From Bacteroidales bacterium (lineage in GTDB: Bacteria; Bacteroidota; Bacteroidia; Bacteroidales; UBA12077): a stretch of 8,432 bases of DNA. A model generated the notes under the pieces. It was not told the DNA's origin. It did no database searches and saw only the letters and a list, made by a program, of their open reading frames with translations. Below are positions 6,257-8,432 of this stretch, in pieces. Location of the stretch: positions 1 through 8,432 of the forward strand of contig DAOWML010000078.1 in assembly GCA_030643125.1 (NCBI GenBank). The letters are read 5' to 3'. Made by a program: the position numbers and the translations under genes. Numbering within the stretch: position 1 is the first letter of the stretch; every line of letters starts with the position of its first letter.

Positions 6257-6724
6257 TTATTCTCTTAATTTTTCTTCTCTTTTCCATTCAACTTCTCTTC
6301 CAAGCAATGAAAATCCAATAAATCCCTTTACATGTAAAGTATTATCACCTCCTTCTTCAAACCACATAAAACACTTATATGTTTTTCCGTTCTTTGGATC
6401 ATAAATTGTTCCATCAACCCATTCCTCAGATTTTTCATCATAATTAAACGATTTTAAAAGTTGCAATCCAATAATTGATCGCTTTTGTAATTCCGGATTA
6501 GAATTTTCATCATCAACTTTTGGAGTACCATCTTCTTCGTTTGGCTCATCTAACCATTTTATATTACCATAATATTTGCCATCTTTTGCTTTAAAAATTT
6601 TAACCTGAGAATCGCCTTCTTGTGTTAACCAATATCCAAGGACATTATCGGCTTTTTGTGCAAATAAATCAGGTGATAAAAACACTACCAATAAAAAAGC
6701 AATAAATAAAAATTTAGTTTTCAT
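6257..6724 (-). CDS. Secreted DUF2147 family protein
   Basis: A 155-residue exported protein of unknown function. A signal peptide (MKTK, hydrophobic core LFIAFLLVVFL, then LFA before QKADN) is cleaved near residue 22. The rest matches the DUF2147 family in order: LGYWLTQEGDSQVKIF (29-44), GKYYGNIKWLDEP (49-61), a D/N-rich loop (62-77), KRSIIGLQLLKSFNY (81-95), WVDGTIYDPKNGKTY (102-116) and LHVKGFIGFSLLGREVEW (129-146). Members are periplasmic or envelope proteins found widely in Bacteroidota and Proteobacteria; no activity is established as far as I know. It appears to be a single-gene transcription unit, with a promoter candidate about 30 bases upstream and a strong terminator directly after. 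It is divergent from the M16 peptidase gene. Confidence 0.9.
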   Translation of the reverse strand: MKTKFLFIAFLLVVFLSPDLFAQKADNVLGYWLTQEGDSQVKIFKAKDGKYYGNIKWLDEPNEEDGTPKVDDENSNPELQKRSIIGLQLLKSFNYDEKSEEWVDGTIYDPKNGKTYKCFMWFEEGGDNTLHVKGFIGFSLLGREVEWKREEKLRE

Positions 6725-6752
6725 ATTTAATAGTTTTAGTTTTTAGTAATTG

Positions 6753-6781
6753 GCAAGATAAGAATTTTTGTTTAATATCAA
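6753..6781 (-). promoter_or_regulatory. Promoter candidate for the DUF2147 gene
   Basis: On the minus strand TTG (reverse complement of 6779-6781) is followed after 18 bases by TATCTTGC (reverse complement of 6753-6760), close to the TTG-N17-23-TAnnTTTG Bacteroidota promoter. The start of transcription would lie near 6746, about 22 bases before the ATG at 6724. Confidence 0.38.
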
Positions 6782-6803
6782 TAATACGGATATAAAATCA
6801 ATC

Positions 6804-6838
6804 TTTGCATTAGGTAACTATTCGAATAATTATCTTTA
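6804..6838 (+). promoter_or_regulatory. Second, upstream promoter candidate for the M16 peptidase gene
   Basis: TTTG at 6804-6807 is followed after 23 bases by TATCTTTA at 6831-6838, matching 7 of 8 bases of the TAnnTTTG box. The spacing is at the upper limit of what the phylum uses. If active it would add a leader of about 130 bases to the peptidase mRNA. Confidence 0.22.
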
Positions 6839-6890
6839 TATATCTGTAACGGAACAAATTATTAATCGTCTTTTAGCAAATTTCTTTTTA

Positions 6891-6921
6891 TTGATAAACA
6901 ATGAACATTTTATTATCTTCG
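6891..6921 (+). promoter_or_regulatory. Promoter candidate for the M16 peptidase gene
   Basis: TTG at 6891-6893, a 20-base spacer, then TATCTTCG at 6914-6921, matching 7 of 8 bases of the Bacteroidota -7 box TAnnTTTG. Transcription would begin near 6928, leaving a leader of about 45 A/T-rich bases before the ATG at 6974 and no Shine-Dalgarno sequence, as usual in this phylum. Confidence 0.45.
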
Positions 6922-6973
6922 TTATCTAATTTAAAATTGTAACTAATATTAATAATTATTAAAATGATGTATT

Positions 6974-8432
6974 ATGAGAATTAGAATTTATTTGATACTG
7001 AGCCTTTTACTGGGTTTGTTTTTAAAGCCTTTATCAGGGCAAAACATTGAAGAATATAAACTTGAAAACGGATTAACCGTATATTTAAATGAAGACCACA
7101 ATACTCCGGAAGTTTTTGGAATGGTGGTTACAAAAGCCGGTGCGAAAAATGATCCTGCAGATGCTACCGGAATGGCTCATTATCAGGAACACATACTTTT
7201 TAAAGGAACTACTAAACTCGGAACAACAAATTGGGAAAAAGAGAAGGTACATATTGATGAAATTTTCGAATTATACGACAAGTTAGGTAAAACAACAGAT
7301 GAAGAAGAAAGAAAAACTATTCAAAAATCAATAAACGAAGAATCGGTTAAAGCAAATGAGTATGCTATTCCAAATGAATTTAGCAATGTACTAAACAGTA
7401 TGGGAAGCAAAAATATAAATGCAGGAACAGGCCCTGATCAAACAGTCTTTTATAACTCATTTCCTCCAAATCAAATTGAGAAATGGTTGGAGCTCAATGC
7501 ACACAGGATGAAAGAGCCTGTATTTCGCGGTTTTCAATCGGAGCTTGAGGTAGTTTACGAAGAAAAAAATATGTATTCCGATCAATTCATGTCAAATCTG
7601 ATAGAAAAATTCCAGAAAAACTTCTTTAAAAATCATCCTTATGGCCAACAAACAATAATAGGAACAATTGATGATTTAAAAAATCCTTCGTTAACTAAAA
7701 TGTATGAGTTTTTTAAGAATTATTATGTTGCGAATAACATGGCTTTGATACTATCAGGGAATTTTGATTCAGAAACAGTAAAACCATTAATTGATAAAAC
7801 TTTCGGAAAATTGGAATCAGGGAATGTACCTGAACCAAAAGTATGGGAAGAAGAACCTTTTGATGGTCGTGAATTTGTCGAAGCAAAACTAAGTCCGATA
7901 AAGTTGGGATTGCTGGGATTTAGAACTGTTCCCAAAGGTCATCCGGATAAAATAGCTCTGGATATTGCTCAAAATATTTTATCAAATTATAATCAGTCCG
8001 GTTTATTGGATAAACTCTCAATTGATAATAAATTAATGTTTGCAGGAGTAATTCCTTTACCTTATAACGATCATGGAGCAACTCTTGTATTTTTTGTTCC
8101 AAAAATTGTTGGACAGAAACTTATTTCGGCTGAAGAGCTTGTATTAGAGCAATTACAAAATTTAAAAACCGGAAATTTTGACGATTGGAAAGTTGAAGCA
8201 GCAAAAAAAGATTTATATGTTGAGTTTCAGCAATCGATAGAAAACCCACAACGCAAAGCTTATTTAATCAGCGATGCTTTTGTAAAAAATGAAGATTTAG
8301 ATGAGATATTCGGCTATCCTGAAAAAATAAAAGTTATTACTAAACAAGATGTAATAGATGTAGCCAACAAATATTTCGGCAATAACTTTTTAGCATTTCA
8401 TTCCAAGATGGGATTTTCAAAACCCGAAAAAA
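6974..8432 (+). CDS. Secreted M16 (insulinase-family) zinc metallopeptidase, N-terminal half
   Basis: About 486 codons lie in the window and the gene runs off the right edge. The ATG at 6974 starts a signal peptide (MRIRIYLILSLLLGLFL, then LSG before QNIEEY). There is no cysteine at the cleavage site, so it is not a lipoprotein. The M16 domain follows: ENGLTVYLNED (31-41), the inverted zinc motif HxxEH at His69, Glu72, His73, and the distal glutamates in ELEVVYEEKN (190-199), where Glu197 is the likely third zinc ligand. Roughly residues 90-130 form a charged insertion before the IPNEF and NAGTGPDQTVFY strands, usual in Bacteroidota insulinase-like proteins. HPYGQQTIIG (221-230) and NNMALILSGNFD (255-266) continue the first domain, and the inactive second domain begins near 300. 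Full-length members are about 950 residues, so roughly half is missing. It probably degrades peptides in the periplasm. Confidence 0.94.
   Translation, partial: MRIRIYLILSLLLGLFLKPLSGQNIEEYKLENGLTVYLNEDHNTPEVFGMVVTKAGAKNDPADATGMAHYQEHILFKGTTKLGTTNWEKEKVHIDEIFELYDKLGKTTDEEERKTIQKSINEESVKANEYAIPNEFSNVLNSMGSKNINAGTGPDQTVFYNSFPPNQIEKWLELNAHRMKEPVFRGFQSELEVVYEEKNMYSDQFMSNLIEKFQKNFFKNHPYGQQTIIGTIDDLKNPSLTKMYEFFKNYYVANNMALILSGNFDSETVKPLIDKTFGKLESGNVPEPKVWEEEPFDGREFVEAKLSPIKLGLLGFRTVPKGHPDKIALDIAQNILSNYNQSGLLDKLSIDNKLMFAGVIPLPYNDHGATLVFFVPKIVGQKLISAEELVLEQLQNLKTGNFDDWKVEAAKKDLYVEFQQSIENPQRKAYLISDAFVKNEDLDEIFGYPEKIKVITKQDVIDVANKYFGNNFLAFHSKMGFSKPEK

Noticed and set aside
7723..8102. Two leftward open frames of 60-70 codons
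   Set aside because: They are antisense to well-conserved M16 peptidase sequence and have no family features.
1..8432. CRISPR arrays, tRNA/rRNA genes, insertion-sequence ends, integration sites
   Set aside because: I saw no regularly spaced direct repeats, no tRNA-like cloverleaf, and no transposase or recombinase on either strand.

Overview
The window is AT-rich chromosomal DNA from a member of the Bacteroidota, most likely a Bacteroidales/Marinilabiliales- or Flavobacteriia-like organism (the order is a guess). Four signs point that way. A small secreted protein carries a type IX secretion (T9SS) type A sorting domain. There is a PorT-type outer-membrane beta-barrel and a large M16 peptidase with the insertion usual in this phylum. 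Start codons sit in A-rich leaders without Shine-Dalgarno sequences. Several promoter candidates fit the Bacteroidota TTG / TAnnTTTG pattern, including one perfect -7 box. Coding density is high and no intergenic gap exceeds 250 bases.

Left part (1-2896): DNA primase (dnaG) runs leftward and its C-terminus lies outside the window. Divergent from it, across 154 bp, is a CobB/SIRT5-like sirtuin that has lost the zinc-ribbon cysteines. The sirtuin collides tail to tail, with an 11-bp overlap, with a leftward gene for a tiny secreted protein that is little more than a signal peptide plus a T9SS sorting domain.

Middle part (2897-4823): a rightward pair, an outer-membrane beta-barrel protein and the flavin prenyltransferase UbiX, overlaps by four bases (ATGA). 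Five bases past ubiX ends a leftward two-gene toxin-antitoxin module of the MntA/HepT type (nucleotidyltransferase antitoxin, HEPN RNase toxin). Both key motifs are intact, the genes overlap by 8 bp, and the module has its own strong promoter candidate. It is the only clearly accessory element here.

Right part (4824-8432): leftward genes for a ComF-family phosphoribosyltransferase and an HD-domain phosphohydrolase probably form an operon. A perfect intrinsic terminator lies just upstream of the HD gene and belongs to the preceding leftward gene, a secreted DUF2147 protein. Only about 11 bases separate the terminator T-tract from the HD start codon, so the HD-comF pair must use a promoter upstream of the terminator or read-through. 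Divergent from the DUF2147 gene, across 249 bp with promoter candidates for both directions, starts a secreted M16 zinc metallopeptidase that runs off the right edge.

Most genes are housekeeping or ordinary envelope genes and do not form one pathway. I saw no CRISPR array, tRNA, rRNA, insertion sequence or prophage, and nothing I could defend as a wholly new system. The points most worth checking are the zinc-less sirtuin, the terminator placed in the HD-comF leader, the MntA/HepT module, and the minimal T9SS cargo protein.
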